From positions 1-64,000 of the IMG/VR virus record IMGVR_UViG_3300021963_000109: a stretch of DNA of 64,000 bases. One strand, 5' to 3'. The translations under genes were made by a program, and so were the position numbers. Numbering within the stretch: position 1 is the stretch's first letter; each line of letters opens with the position of its first letter. Below, in pieces: positions 13,649 to 22,656 of the stretch. This DNA is from a virus. The notes beneath the pieces were generated by a model. The model did no database searches and had not been told where the DNA came from. It saw nothing but the letters and a program-made list of their open reading frames with translations.

Positions 13649-15175
13649 TTATAAAGTCACATCGTAGATTTTATACTCGAATTTTTCCCTCTTGTAGATC
13701 TCTATTCTTTCGGCGGAATGCTTCAGCAGATAGTTAGCAGATCCATTCCAGGAAAAATCGTCAACAAAATCGATCACATTGACTTTTTCTTTTCCTTCGT
13801 ACAATCTCATTCCCCTTCCAAGGCTTTGCTTGATAAGAACCTCAGATTTGTATGATTCAGTTAGAAATAGATTGTGGATATTTTTAACCGACACACCGGT
13901 ACTTAGTGTACCAAAGCTGGCAACTAAAATCTTATTGGTTCCCTCTTCTAGTTTGGTCTTGAAAAAATCTCTTTGACTAGGATCAGTGTCACCGTCCACG
14001 TAGTAGATTTCTTTTTCAGATTGGATCTCTCTTAATAAATCATAGATTCTTTTTCCGTATCCCTCCCCGACAGACTGGAAAAGGACCAGAGAGTTTTTAC
14101 TGGTCTTAGAGATGAAATCAACAATATAGTTTAATCTTTTATCAGAGGAAATTACCAGCTTTCTTTCCACATTGAAAATCTCATTTCCGTCTAGATCTTG
14201 TTTATTAGTTCTTAGTTGATATAGCTTTTCTTTATAATCCTCCTGGAGCCAATTCATTTTAACCACCTTAATCGAAACAGGGGTAGCGTACTTGTTATCA
14301 AACAGGAACTTAGGACTGATCTCCATGGTCAAAGGACCAAGATATTGCTGGATAGTTAGATGCTCAGCAGTATTTCTATTAGTAAGGGTTCCAGAAAGTC
14401 CAAATCGATATCTAGAGTCTTTACATTTAGAAATAACCTCTTTAATTGACTTAGAATGACTCTGATGTGATTCGTCAACAAAGATAGCTTCAACCCCATC
14501 AAAAAAAGAATCATCTTGTTTAACCAGAGATTGATATGTCCCAATCATTAGACCAGATGAAATCTTGTTCTTATTTCCCCCATGAATTAATTGAATGTCA
14601 CAATTTTCAACTTCTTTTAGACCATATTCCTCAAAATCTTCTGCTCCTTGAATAATCAGAGTTGTATTAGGAACAATCATTAGAAATTTATTAATGTCCT
14701 TTACTTTCTTTAAGTACGAAAGAACGATAAAAGCTATTAGGGTTTTACCGGAAGAGGTTGCAATTTCTAAACAGGAATATCTGAACTTAACAATCTTCCA
14801 TGCTGCTTCTATTTGATAGTCTCTAGGACTGAATTTTTTATCTTTGAAAAAATCATTACACCATTCGGTAAAATCTTCTAAACTTAGTTCATTTTCTATA
14901 ATATACTCTAGACCTAAGATCTCTACGTCTATTTTATATTTCTCACAAATATCAAAAACTTCACTCCATAGACCCACCGGAATTTTCCACAATGGACCTC
15001 TTTTATCAACAAAACAAATAGCTCCATCCCAGTGCTTCTTTTTAACTAGAGGATGGAAAAAATAGTTATGGATTTTTCTAGTGAGCGAAATCTCCAGCTG
15101 TTTACGATCTACCTCTTCGTCATAATCTTGAAGAATCAGCCATTGTAAATCCTCCGATACAATAAATTTTAGCAT
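13649..15175 (-). CDS. uvsW: UvsW-like SF2 helicase
   Basis: 508 residues, ATG start (T4 UvsW is near 500). The N-terminal double-stranded-DNA-binding region is 1-105. Helicase motifs: Q-like PRDYQIEAAW (117-126), Walker A ATSSGKT (139-145), motif II VDESH (233-237), motif III LSGTL (260-264), motif V-like FGTLSTGVS and motif VI QSLGRGMRL. T4 UvsW unwinds R-loops and D-loops, regresses forks and shifts replication from origin-dependent to recombination-dependent initiation. The UvsY-like gene lies immediately upstream (7 bases), as the uvsW/uvsY neighbourhood in T4 would predict. All motifs appear intact. Confidence 0.93.
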   Translation of the reverse strand: MLKFIVSEDLQWLILQDYDEEVDRKQLEISLTRKIHNYFFHPLVKKKHWDGAICFVDKRGPLWKIPVGLWSEVFDICEKYKIDVEILGLEYIIENELSLEDFTEWCNDFFKDKKFSPRDYQIEAAWKIVKFRYSCLEIATSSGKTLIAFIVLSYLKKVKDINKFLMIVPNTTLIIQGAEDFEEYGLKEVENCDIQLIHGGNKNKISSGLMIGTYQSLVKQDDSFFDGVEAIFVDESHQSHSKSIKEVISKCKDSRYRFGLSGTLTNRNTAEHLTIQQYLGPLTMEISPKFLFDNKYATPVSIKVVKMNWLQEDYKEKLYQLRTNKQDLDGNEIFNVERKLVISSDKRLNYIVDFISKTSKNSLVLFQSVGEGYGKRIYDLLREIQSEKEIYYVDGDTDPSQRDFFKTKLEEGTNKILVASFGTLSTGVSVKNIHNLFLTESYKSEVLIKQSLGRGMRLYEGKEKVNVIDFVDDFSWNGSANYLLKHSAERIEIYKREKFEYKIYDVTL

Positions 15176-15182
15176 CCATAAA

Positions 15183-15629
15183 TTATTTTATTACCTCTCC
15201 CCTCATAAACGATTCTAATGCAATTCTGGATTTAACTCCATATAGCATATGATCTACTGTTTGAATCGTTTCTTTCACAAAACTTATATGATTGTCAACT
15301 ATGTCAATTTTTTTCTTTTGTTCGTTTAAGTCGCCTTCGATGAGAGCAGTTTTTTCATTGGCTCCATATCTAACATTATGTTCCTCTGAATAATACACCA
15401 TCTTATTTCTTCTTTCAGTTTTATACTTGGAATTTTGTCTTGCTATAACTTGTCCTAATTTATAGTTATATTCTAGCAATCTTTGGCGATCTGAATAAAG
15501 CTCAACCTGAACTTCACCGATCTCTCTAATATTTTTCATTCGAATGGAAAGTTCTCTAATTCTTTCTGTCCATTCAGTCCTTTCCCTAGTAAACAGATCT
15601 TCGTAATTTTCTTGATTTTGATCACTCAT
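15183..15629 (-). CDS. uvsY: UvsY-like recombination mediator
   Basis: 148 residues, ATG start (T4 UvsY is 137). The protein is almost entirely helical. The pattern KYKTERRNKMVYYSEEHNVR (80s to about 100), then EKT..IEGD and a helix ending VKSRIALESFMRGE, parallels UvsY: K-x-R-x-x-YYxG, EKTxLxGD, and a final IKxRxxxIxxxxxFxAG. UvsY loads UvsX recombinase onto gp32-coated single strands. The setting supports the call: uvsW lies 7 bases downstream, and primase and gp32 lie upstream. The similarity is at pattern level only, so a profile search should decide; no other family fits as well. It overlaps the 73-residue gene by 8 bases. Confidence 0.65.
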   Translation of the reverse strand: MSDQNQENYEDLFTRERTEWTERIRELSIRMKNIREIGEVQVELYSDRQRLLEYNYKLGQVIARQNSKYKTERRNKMVYYSEEHNVRYGANEKTALIEGDLNEQKKKIDIVDNHISFVKETIQTVDHMLYGVKSRIALESFMRGEVIK

Positions 15630-15843
15630 ATAACGAATTGCTTTTATTCTTTTTCTTTTTCAAATCAACGACAGTTGGTTTAACCTTCTCTTTTCTCTTT
15701 ATCTTTTCGGGTTTAAAATTGTTTTCCAAATCTGGAAATTCTAAAGCATCGTCAACCTTGTATGATATATGACCCTTTAATAGGGATTTCTTTTTATCCA
15801 GAGCTTCTATCTCTTCCTTTGTTAAACTAAAATCGTGTCCCAT
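15622..15843 (-). CDS. Small lysine-rich hypothetical protein
   Basis: 73 residues, ATG start. It overlaps the primase by 22 bases and the UvsY-like gene by 8, so translation is coupled through all three. A first helix (SLTKEEIEALDKKKSLLKGH) is followed by an acidic segment and a strongly basic tail (PEKIKRKEKVKPTVVDLKKK). It could be a replication accessory factor judging by its place between primase and recombination mediator. No family recognised. Confidence 0.6.
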   Translation of the reverse strand: MGHDFSLTKEEIEALDKKKSLLKGHISYKVDDALEFPDLENNFKPEKIKRKEKVKPTVVDLKKKKNKSNSLYE

Positions 15844-16874
15844 TTATCTTGAGAAAAATATTTATCAGGTCTATTTATTTTATTACCGGTAGATCTTACA
15901 TAATTTACTACATCATTCCAATCCCATTTATCCCTCTCTGGAAGGTGATTATCATCAATGAATTTCTTCCAAAGAAAAACTTTCTCCCCCTCTGCCAGTT
16001 TTTTTCTTAAGGCTTCTCTTCCTGCTTCGTCTCCGTCAAAGAACCATCTCTTATTAGATATGTCGAAAGGAAATTGATTATTCACAGAACAAAGACCAAC
16101 CGAATTATGAAAAAGAAATGAATCTAACGGTCCTTCAAAAATAGTTACCTCATCATCTAAATTAACATAGCTAAATCCAAAGACTGTCGAGATTGGATCT
16201 AACTGTTCTGCTTTTTCGATAATATCAGGGGTATTAATTCTAAAGAGATTTTTATAGATACCACTGAGCTTATACGTAAAGTATTTATTCGTTGCCCATT
16301 TGTTCATGTTTCTAAGCTGAAGTCCAAGAATGTAGTTTCCATCGGAAGTCAGATTTAAAATATGAAGGGAATTTTTATCAGGCGAAAAAAGATATCTGGA
16401 ATCTATTGTTTGATTTCTTCTTCTTAGATATTCTCTAATATTATTAGGAAGTTCAACTAATCCCAGTTTGTTTTTATAATCCTCTCTAGAGATTAGAACA
16501 TCTTTGAAATTATCAAGAATGAAAACATCAATCTTAGCAGAAATTCTTCTTGATGTTTTCTTAGAATTTATAGTGTTTTTAGCTTCCTCTATTTGCTCAA
16601 CAGTTAGTTCCCTGTTAAGACCATGGTCATATAAGAAGCCAATAAGATCTTTGAACGTTCCACATCCACCATTATAACACTTAAAAGAGAGGCTATCTAC
16701 GTATAGATTGCCTCTCTTTTTTCTAGCATCATTAGAATCCCCGCAATAAGGACAGGAAAAATTTAATCTATTCTGTGAAGAGTAGATAATCTGCTTCTGA
16801 TGGTTCCCTGGAAATGATTTCTGGAGAACCTTCAAAATTAGATTCTTGACTTCTTCTAATCCTAACTTTTGCAT
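15822..16874 (-). CDS. gp61: DNA primase, T4 gp61-like
   Basis: 350 residues, ATG start (T4 gp61 is 342). N-terminal zinc ribbon: C41 and C44 (SCPYCGDSND), C66 and C71 (KCYNGGCGTF). The TOPRIM domain has FEGPLDSF (246-253, catalytic glutamate E247) and FFDGDEAGREAL (278-289, D280 and D282). gp61 makes RNA primers for lagging-strand synthesis together with the gp41 helicase, which is not in this window. It lies 21 bases downstream of the gp32-like gene. All catalytic motifs are present and the length is normal. Confidence 0.92.
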   Translation of the reverse strand: MQKLGLEEVKNLILKVLQKSFPGNHQKQIIYSSQNRLNFSCPYCGDSNDARKKRGNLYVDSLSFKCYNGGCGTFKDLIGFLYDHGLNRELTVEQIEEAKNTINSKKTSRRISAKIDVFILDNFKDVLISREDYKNKLGLVELPNNIREYLRRRNQTIDSRYLFSPDKNSLHILNLTSDGNYILGLQLRNMNKWATNKYFTYKLSGIYKNLFRINTPDIIEKAEQLDPISTVFGFSYVNLDDEVTIFEGPLDSFLFHNSVGLCSVNNQFPFDISNKRWFFDGDEAGREALRKKLAEGEKVFLWKKFIDDNHLPERDKWDWNDVVNYVRSTGNKINRPDKYFSQDKWDTILV

Positions 16875-16895
16875 ACGATCTCATCTTTTTTGATA

Positions 16896-17855
16896 TTAAA
16901 GATCGTTGTAAAGGTCATCTAGACTGTTTCCAGAAGATTTAGTAGGTGCTGCTTTAGCAGGCGCTGATTCCTCCTCGGTATCATTACCGAAGAAATCTTC
17001 CTCCTGTTTCTTAGTTTCTTTTTTAAGTGGATTATTAGATGCAGATGAGGTTGGTTTAGAGTCAGGCGATCCTGAAAGAATTTCAGAAACCATACGTCCA
17101 TCTGGAACTGTATTTCTGATGATGCTCATGATCTTTTCTCTTTCCTCCTCTGTCCATTCTCTGTAATCGTATTTTTCAACCAGATCCTGAGGACCTGCTT
17201 TTAAATATTCTACAATTCTTTTTTGGTCTGCTTCAGATTTTTCAACAGGTTGACCGTTGATAGAAATTGGTCCTTTCTCTCCAACAAATTGGCAAAGATC
17301 GTAATTGTTCCAATCCCCAACCTTTCTTACATGTATTCCGAAGTTTTTACCATCGAATAAATCGTAAGGGTTGCAAGGTGATCCATACTCTGGTTTGATT
17401 TGTTGCTCAATTAGATCAGCAACTTTCTTACCAAATTTGAAGACCATAACTTTACCCTCTAATTCAGGCTTATTAGGATCTTTAACCACTTGGATTAAAG
17501 AATAATAATCTTCCTTACGTGAGAAGGATTTAGCAAGTTCTTGATCTTTTGCTGAAGGAGAATTTTTCAATTTCCAAAAGATGTCCTTCAAAATAGATTT
17601 TTTACCTACCGTTGATGGGCAATCTGCCACCAAATTGCTATTGTCCACTGGATCTTTCAACCACACATAATATTTGTGGATTTTAGATTTCTTGGGATTT
17701 GCAATGTTGGGTAAAAATCTGATTAGTGCTTTGTAAACTCCGTCCTTTCCTAGTTCAGGATAAGGTTTGTAGATGTTGGAGTCGCCGGTGTTGGTCTGAG
17801 CTTCTGGTTTTAAAAAGTCCTCGTTGTCCAAACTAAAGATGTCAAAATTTTCCAT
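16896..17855 (-). CDS. gp32: Single-stranded DNA-binding protein, T4 gp32-like
   Basis: 319 residues, ATG start (T4 gp32 is 301). The OB-fold core matches gp32: RFLPNIANP near 45, YYSLIQVVKDPNKPELEGKV (about 137-156) and FKFGKKVADLIEQQI. The C-terminus is acidic and Ser/Ala-rich (EEDFFGNDTEEESAP..., ending SLDDLYNDL), as in gp32, where this tail recruits replication proteins. T4 gp32 holds a zinc ion through one His and three Cys; the corresponding segment here (around 80-110, NLVADCPSTVGKKSILKDIF) has a single Cys and no C-x-x-C, so the zinc site seems lost. The gene leads the primase-UvsY-UvsW group and lies 56 bases after the RuvC-like gene. The gap contains GGTATAAATTAGG, close to the T4 late promoter core, though weakly supported. 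Confidence 0.88.
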   Translation of the reverse strand: MENFDIFSLDNEDFLKPEAQTNTGDSNIYKPYPELGKDGVYKALIRFLPNIANPKKSKIHKYYVWLKDPVDNSNLVADCPSTVGKKSILKDIFWKLKNSPSAKDQELAKSFSRKEDYYSLIQVVKDPNKPELEGKVMVFKFGKKVADLIEQQIKPEYGSPCNPYDLFDGKNFGIHVRKVGDWNNYDLCQFVGEKGPISINGQPVEKSEADQKRIVEYLKAGPQDLVEKYDYREWTEEEREKIMSIIRNTVPDGRMVSEILSGSPDSKPTSSASNNPLKKETKKQEEDFFGNDTEEESAPAKAAPTKSSGNSLDDLYNDL

Positions 17856-17911
17856 GTTTTTTCAAGTTTTATTTAAATGTTTAAAATTATCCTAATTTAT
17901 ACCTAAGTGTT

Positions 17912-18580
17912 CTAAAAAGTTTCCCCTAAAAGTGATTTTCCAAATAAACTAATCCAAGTTGCATCTATCAAATCCGAACAGGGGGTTTCTACCTCCTTGC
18001 TCTTCTTTATCCAGGTGTCCCTGTTTTGTTTCAGAGGTTCAACTAGCGGACTTAGAATTTGGTCTTCACTATATTTATCCAAAAGTGCGTTGTATAATTC
18101 GTCTTTTTTTGCATTGCCCTTAAAAGCAAATTTTTTAATCGCTGTCGGGGAATAGATGTTTAGATTGCTGTATCCTACTAATTCTACTATTCTTTCCCTT
18201 ACTAAAGCAGTGCACATCGATATATCAATAAGGGAGTTACCAGAACTTCCAAAAGAAATACCCTCCATGAAAACCACGGTTTCATCATCTATGATCTTGT
18301 CTAGCATAAAAGTGAAGCTATCTGCGATCGTGACAAAATTTTCAATTTTCTTTCTTTCTATTTCCCAGTATTCACCCTCTGCCTTCTCCTTCTCAATAAT
18401 TTGGATTAGAAAATTAGGGCTTTCGGAAAACACCTTGAACGGTGAGGCCTCCGCGGATAACATCCGATCAATCTTTTTTGTAGTTCTGTGGAAGGATCCC
18501 CATTTCGCCTCATCCTTGGATAAAAGACACCAAGCTGGACTATTTAGGGAGAAGTCTATTCCCAATATTTTTTTAGCCAA
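17912..18580 (-). CDS. RuvC-like Holliday junction resolvase (RNase H fold)
   Basis: 222 residues starting at a TTG (18578-18580): the product reads MAKKILGIDFSLNSPAW, the exact opening of a RuvC-type RNase H fold, and no ATG is near. Candidate catalytic acids are D9 (GIDFS), E106 (VFMEGISFG) and D203/D206 (CSDLIDATW). SPTAIKKFAFKGNAKKDEL (144-162) matches the RuvC segment that precedes the final helices. Such enzymes cut four-way junctions during recombination or before packaging; T4 uses the unrelated endonuclease VII. It overlaps the tail-tube-like gene by 8 bases (TTGGCTAA provides both start and stop), so it is translationally coupled to a structural gene. Confidence 0.78.
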   Translation of the reverse strand: MAKKILGIDFSLNSPAWCLLSKDEAKWGSFHRTTKKIDRMLSAEASPFKVFSESPNFLIQIIEKEKAEGEYWEIERKKIENFVTIADSFTFMLDKIIDDETVVFMEGISFGSSGNSLIDISMCTALVRERIVELVGYSNLNIYSPTAIKKFAFKGNAKKDELYNALLDKYSEDQILSPLVEPLKQNRDTWIKKSKEVETPCSDLIDATWISLFGKSLLGETF

Positions 18581-19124
18581 TCTCTAGTTTTATTTTTACG
18601 TAGTTGCATCTGAAGCCCACGCTAAAAGTGGAAAACTGAGGAGTCGTGCTGGAATAGTTTAATTGTACCTCGGATAACGATGTATATATCGGTTGCTGAA
18701 ATTCAACGCTAGCCATAATAATCCCCTCATGGTCTAGCAAATGAAGTTTTAAATCCGGAAGATATTGTTCTTCATTATTAAAATCTAGGAAGTTAACCAT
18801 GTGCTCATACATGATCCAATAGTTAATGAATCCCTCTCCGAGTTTAAAGGAAACACTGAAGTCTCTCCTGATTAAATTTTGAATATTAGTAGCACTCTTA
18901 TATGATTGCTTATATCCGCCGGGTCTGGTTTGTTCTACATGATCTATTCCTTGAAAGGTCGGAAAAGAAACCTGCTGGATTGTCGAATTCATAAAATCCT
19001 TCAGGGTGTCCCATGGGATAGGCATTCTGTTTACATAGGCATTGTATTTCTCTTCCAAGGATGTTCCAAAATATCCTCTTGGGAAATTAAAAATAAAACC
19101 ATTCTGCCTAGAATTTAATAACAT
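18573..19124 (-). CDS. Tail-tube-like protein (gp19/gp48/gp54 fold)
   Basis: 183 residues, ATG start. It begins with MLLNSRQNGFIFNFPRGYFG, and the end VQLNYSSTTPQFSTFSVGFR resembles the closing strands of T4 gp19 (LQLDxxxxxEIQTFxVTLxxDY). Central segments (FPTFQGIDHVEQTRPGGYKQ; RDFSVSFKLGEGFINYWIMY) also fit the two-sheet tube fold. It could be the main tube protein or one of the tube-initiating baseplate proteins; the setting does not decide. It follows the 775-residue structural gene by six bases and overlaps the resolvase by 8. Confidence 0.6.
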   Translation of the reverse strand: MLLNSRQNGFIFNFPRGYFGTSLEEKYNAYVNRMPIPWDTLKDFMNSTIQQVSFPTFQGIDHVEQTRPGGYKQSYKSATNIQNLIRRDFSVSFKLGEGFINYWIMYEHMVNFLDFNNEEQYLPDLKLHLLDHEGIIMASVEFQQPIYTSLSEVQLNYSSTTPQFSTFSVGFRCNYVKIKLEIG

Positions 19125-19130
19125 GTAGTA

Positions 19131-21458
19131 TTAAAGAAATATTTGATTCGTATATCCATTATCGTTTCTCAGACCTCCGTCTTCACCCCTAGAGGTGTAT
19201 CCATATCCGCCACCCCCTCCTCCTCCTCCGGCTGTATATTTTACATTCTCATACGGATCGTAAATCTTTTTAAGATAATTTGAATACTTCAGGAATTCAG
19301 GACTTCTTGTACCTGAAATATCCGGATGAACTAGTCTTACCGCATTTAAGAAGAACATAGTTGTGATTCCCTCAAAAAGATTATTACCAGGATTTCCTGG
19401 AATTGTATAATAATCTGCAATTTCTTTAAAAGATTTTCCTGCTGATTCGTCCATACTAATTGCATTAGCTAAAGAATCAACATCGACCCTCAATGGTCTT
19501 GCAGGAACTACAACTGGCTCTTCCGCTGTTGTTACCGAAACTGAAGTTGGTTCTACATTGAGAATTACAGGATCTGTTTTAATGTCAAAATAATCTTTAG
19601 GTTGCTCCGGTATAACATTAACTACTGGTTCAGTAGTTTCTACAGTTGTTCCAATAACAACTGGGGTAGGTGCAGGAGCAGGACTAGCAGTTACTGTTGC
19701 AACTGGCTTCTGATCTCTTTCACTTGGAAGAATCCAATATCCGTGATAGATTGAAGTTTCTATTCCATTATTTGTTTTACTTACAATATGAAAATCTCTT
19801 CCGGTAAAAGCCAAAACTTTTTTAGAATCACCCTCAACAAGTCTGAAGACTAATTCTCCTTTAGTTGGATTTTGGAATGTGCTATCAGACATACTTGCAA
19901 CTTTAACAGTTTTATCATTTCCACCTTCGAAGACTAGATAAAATTCTGTGTTACTTCCAAGATCCAGAATTGTATTCTCTTTGCCATCATTCTTAGTAAA
20001 AATTCTGAATTTGTAATAGTTATCGTAAGGGTTTACCACGATTTTTGCATTGCCCTGTCCAAATGCTACAGTTGCGTCAGTAGTTGGGGATTGTGTTAGT
20101 CCACCTAAAGTATCGATGGTTAAATTCTCTTCTGAAATATTTACACTTTCTCTCTCGAAGAAAGCTGGAACGTATTTAGTAATTACCCTTTCTATCGGGT
20201 TCACATTAAGAGTATACGCCTTAGAAACTACCGGCTCGACAACTTTATTATAAACCTTTTGCGGATATGGCTGATGTAATAGTGTAATCTTTTTTAATCC
20301 AGGTCCGTACTTATCAACCTCTGTACTTGTAACTGTTGCAGTTCTTAAAATGGAGACATTAGAATTCTTGTTTACTAACCTAAGAGTATATGAAATACTA
20401 AAACTCGTTGCTTTAGGATTTAAGACCACTGGTCTATAAACATACGGAGAATTAAAATCCTTATCTTGAAGAACTTGAATTTTCTGAGTGGTAATTTGTC
20501 TCATTCCCACTTGCTCCCTTAATTCTATATCATGGATAACATAATAGATATTACCTAAGCTATTTTCCACATACAGAAAATCTTCAATGTAATTTCCTTG
20601 CCATGAAGGATAATATTCGAAATAATCAAAGGATGTGTTTTCTACAACATTAGCAGCAAGATCTCCAAATTCATCAGATGGAGTAATTGTTGCTACGCTG
20701 TTTAACTGTGTATTGTAATAATAGAATCCATTTAAATTCTGGGTCGTCTCTATTTCGTAAAGACTGATGGTAAAAGGCTGGTTCTTAATGAATCCCTGTC
20801 CATCAGAACTTAACTTTGCAGCAGTAGTTTGACTTACTGTTGGCGTATTCATTTGGGTCTCAAATTCATAAGTTATTGAAGAATAACTAGGAATCTTAAC
20901 CTCTATAAAATTATCATAAATGCCTGCGTTAAAATAAATCGGATTAGGATTAGCTCTTATGATATCAATGTCTCCCTTTTCGTAGGTAATTTGAGAAATA
21001 GTGGATTTCTTACCATTTCTTTCCTGAAATTGAACTTGAAGAATTACTCCATCAGAAATACCAAAATCAAATCCACTTAAAAAGTGATATCTGATAGTGT
21101 CATAATAAACATTAAGGTTAGTATCAAATTGGACAGGAAGATTAGCAACGTCTGTTAATTTGTTATCATAATCAAGAAATTGAACCAATCTATCAATATC
21201 AAGTCTGACAAAAGTATTTTTAGAAATTTGAACAGAACTAAGATCTCTTACATTTCCTGTTGTTTGTTGATCGCTATTCCTATTGGTGATCTGAACAGCG
21301 TTATCTAAATAGCCATTCACTATTTTTTCAAAACCAACCGAATTAGTTCCATAAATTGCAGGGTGATATTCCGGATTAGGGGAAACACCATATCTGTACT
21401 CCATAAGTAAATATGGAGCCAGACTAAAAAATTTACTTGTGTAGGTGAAGCTTGACAT
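19131..21458 (-). CDS. Large virion structural protein, function unknown
   Basis: 775 residues, ATG start seven bases past a GATATATA motif. Mostly beta-rich and aromatic (FTYTSKFFSLAPYLLMEYRY at the N-terminus). A Pro/Val/Thr-rich linker covers roughly 580-660. A small helical domain follows (NAISMDESAGKSFKEIADYY, VRLVHPDISGTRSPEFLKYS), and the C-terminal 30 residues hold a run of eight glycines (about 745-752). No enzymatic motifs. Its position between lysis-like genes and the tube-like gene and its composition suggest a tail or decoration protein. Confidence 0.6.
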   Translation of the reverse strand: MSSFTYTSKFFSLAPYLLMEYRYGVSPNPEYHPAIYGTNSVGFEKIVNGYLDNAVQITNRNSDQQTTGNVRDLSSVQISKNTFVRLDIDRLVQFLDYDNKLTDVANLPVQFDTNLNVYYDTIRYHFLSGFDFGISDGVILQVQFQERNGKKSTISQITYEKGDIDIIRANPNPIYFNAGIYDNFIEVKIPSYSSITYEFETQMNTPTVSQTTAAKLSSDGQGFIKNQPFTISLYEIETTQNLNGFYYYNTQLNSVATITPSDEFGDLAANVVENTSFDYFEYYPSWQGNYIEDFLYVENSLGNIYYVIHDIELREQVGMRQITTQKIQVLQDKDFNSPYVYRPVVLNPKATSFSISYTLRLVNKNSNVSILRTATVTSTEVDKYGPGLKKITLLHQPYPQKVYNKVVEPVVSKAYTLNVNPIERVITKYVPAFFERESVNISEENLTIDTLGGLTQSPTTDATVAFGQGNAKIVVNPYDNYYKFRIFTKNDGKENTILDLGSNTEFYLVFEGGNDKTVKVASMSDSTFQNPTKGELVFRLVEGDSKKVLAFTGRDFHIVSKTNNGIETSIYHGYWILPSERDQKPVATVTASPAPAPTPVVIGTTVETTEPVVNVIPEQPKDYFDIKTDPVILNVEPTSVSVTTAEEPVVVPARPLRVDVDSLANAISMDESAGKSFKEIADYYTIPGNPGNNLFEGITTMFFLNAVRLVHPDISGTRSPEFLKYSNYLKKIYDPYENVKYTAGGGGGGGGYGYTSRGEDGGLRNDNGYTNQIFL

Positions 21459-21465
21459 ATGTCAT

Positions 21466-21473
21466 TATATATC
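21466..21473 (-). promoter_or_regulatory. GATATATA motif upstream of the 775-residue structural gene
   Basis: Minus strand TTGATATATAATGACAT, ending seven bases before the ATG at 21458. It lies in a 98-base gap, which marks a likely transcription start. The same gap holds a weak 6-bp hairpin (21496-21516). Confidence 0.42.
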
Positions 21474-21556
21474 AAGTTTTTTATCTCCTGATAATATTGT
21501 GATAAATTCACACAATAATTTCTTTGGACTTTTTGATACCCTCATTATTTACGGGA

Positions 21557-22324
21557 TTATTTTACTGCAATAATTCCTATAGTTAAACCAACAGCTAAGC
21601 CAACTGCTGTGCCCTTAATTTTGTTCCAGAATGCCTTTTTCTTAGCAGTTTTTAAATCTTCCTTAAGTAAATCACTCACTTTTTGTTGTAATTCGAATTG
21701 CTTAGATCTAGCTGCAATTGCTGAATCTGCGCTAACTAGTGCAGATTTAGAAAAATTTAAAGATGTCTGTAAGGTATTAACCTGGGTTGTTAGAGTATTG
21801 GAAAGATCCTGAGATGTTTTTAATTCACCTACTAAATGATCTTTTTCGACTAGCTCTACAACTATTGCATTTCCTACATTTTTATCCAGTTCTAGGCCAA
21901 TATCTGACTTAGGAACATCAGCATATCTTTTAATAAAAAATGTATCAATTACATCCTTGGGTAAATTTTGTAATGCTGCTAGTGCTGCTTCTTTATCTTT
22001 CTTTTCCTTTGCAGCCTTTGCTCTGAATTTATCAGCTTCTAATCCAGCTTCTTCAGCTAGATTTTCATAGACTAAAGAAGAATCCTTGTATTTTTCTTTC
22101 TCTATTACTGCGGAATCAAATTTCTTTTGAACCACTGTAATTTCTTTCTCTAAAGCTTTGATTTCTTTCTTGTGGTAATCGTTGTTGAATGTACCGTATA
22201 TTAAAAATCCAACTATGAAAAGAGCTGCTATTATAAGAAGCTTTTTATTGTCGTTTTTGAATTTTTGTACCACCTCAATTTGTTTTTCCACTTTTTCTTT
22301 TACCTCTGTTTGTAATTTTTTCAT
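21557..22324 (-). CDS. Membrane-anchored coiled-coil protein, candidate spanin-like
   Basis: 255 residues, ATG start. A single N-terminal membrane segment (about 29-46, LLIIAALFIVGFLIYGTF) is preceded by a basic helix. Long charged heptad-like helices follow (50-130 and 165-230), and a second hydrophobic Gly/Ala segment closes the protein (about 238-254, GTAVGLAVGLTIGIIAV). An N-terminal anchor plus a periplasmic coiled coil is the layout of i-spanins such as lambda Rz, which fuse inner and outer membranes at lysis; the second hydrophobic segment is unusual for Rz. A tail-associated or superinfection role remains possible. It lies between a small coiled-coil gene (33 bases upstream) and a structural gene. 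Confidence 0.6.
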   Translation of the reverse strand: MKKLQTEVKEKVEKQIEVVQKFKNDNKKLLIIAALFIVGFLIYGTFNNDYHKKEIKALEKEITVVQKKFDSAVIEKEKYKDSSLVYENLAEEAGLEADKFRAKAAKEKKDKEAALAALQNLPKDVIDTFFIKRYADVPKSDIGLELDKNVGNAIVVELVEKDHLVGELKTSQDLSNTLTTQVNTLQTSLNFSKSALVSADSAIAARSKQFELQQKVSDLLKEDLKTAKKKAFWNKIKGTAVGLAVGLTIGIIAVK

Positions 22325-22357
22325 AACTCTTTTTTTATTATTGCTTCTTCATTTTAA

Positions 22358-22645
22358 TCAGAAGTTTTTAATTTTATATTCCAGTGTATTTACATCAAGA
22401 TCTCCGGGACCATATTTTTCTTCCAGCATCTTGGAAAGATTGTTTTCTCTTTGTCTTTCCTCAGTAAGCTTACTTATACAATTTCTAATTTTTGATCCAA
22501 GATCTAAAATATAGACAGGATCCTTTTCTCCTGATGATGTGAATACCTCCAGTTTCTTTTCGTAGAAATTCAAAGAATCATGAAGTTCCTTGTAGGATTT
22601 CATGATACTTGTGATCTCTACTATTTCCAAATTTGATAGAATCAT
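22358..22645 (-). CDS. Small coiled-coil hypothetical protein
   Basis: 95 residues, ATG start. Almost entirely helical, with heptad-like spacing (YKELHDSLNFYEKKLEVF; KIRNCISKLTEERQRENNLS). One cysteine and no membrane segment. It sits 11 bases after the collar-fibre gene and 33 bases before the membrane coiled-coil gene, so the three are probably transcribed together. It could be a fibre chaperone by position, like the small proteins that follow T4 fibre genes, but nothing in the sequence proves this. Confidence 0.58.
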   Translation of the reverse strand: MILSNLEIVEITSIMKSYKELHDSLNFYEKKLEVFTSSGEKDPVYILDLGSKIRNCISKLTEERQRENNLSKMLEEKYGPGDLDVNTLEYKIKNF

Positions 22646-22656
22646 AGCCTATTATA

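Noticed and set aside
13976-14056. GDTDPS in the helicase as a polymerase motif C
   Set aside because: It lies in an intact UvsW-like helicase frame between its motifs, not in a polymerase palm.
18683-18690. GATATATA copy on the minus strand inside the tail-tube-like gene
   Set aside because: It lies within coding sequence and not before a start; it shows that the motif alone also occurs by chance.
21496-21516. Hairpin ATTGTG...CACAAT after the membrane coiled-coil gene
   Set aside because: The stem is only 6 bp and no T run follows on the minus strand, so it is not called a terminator.
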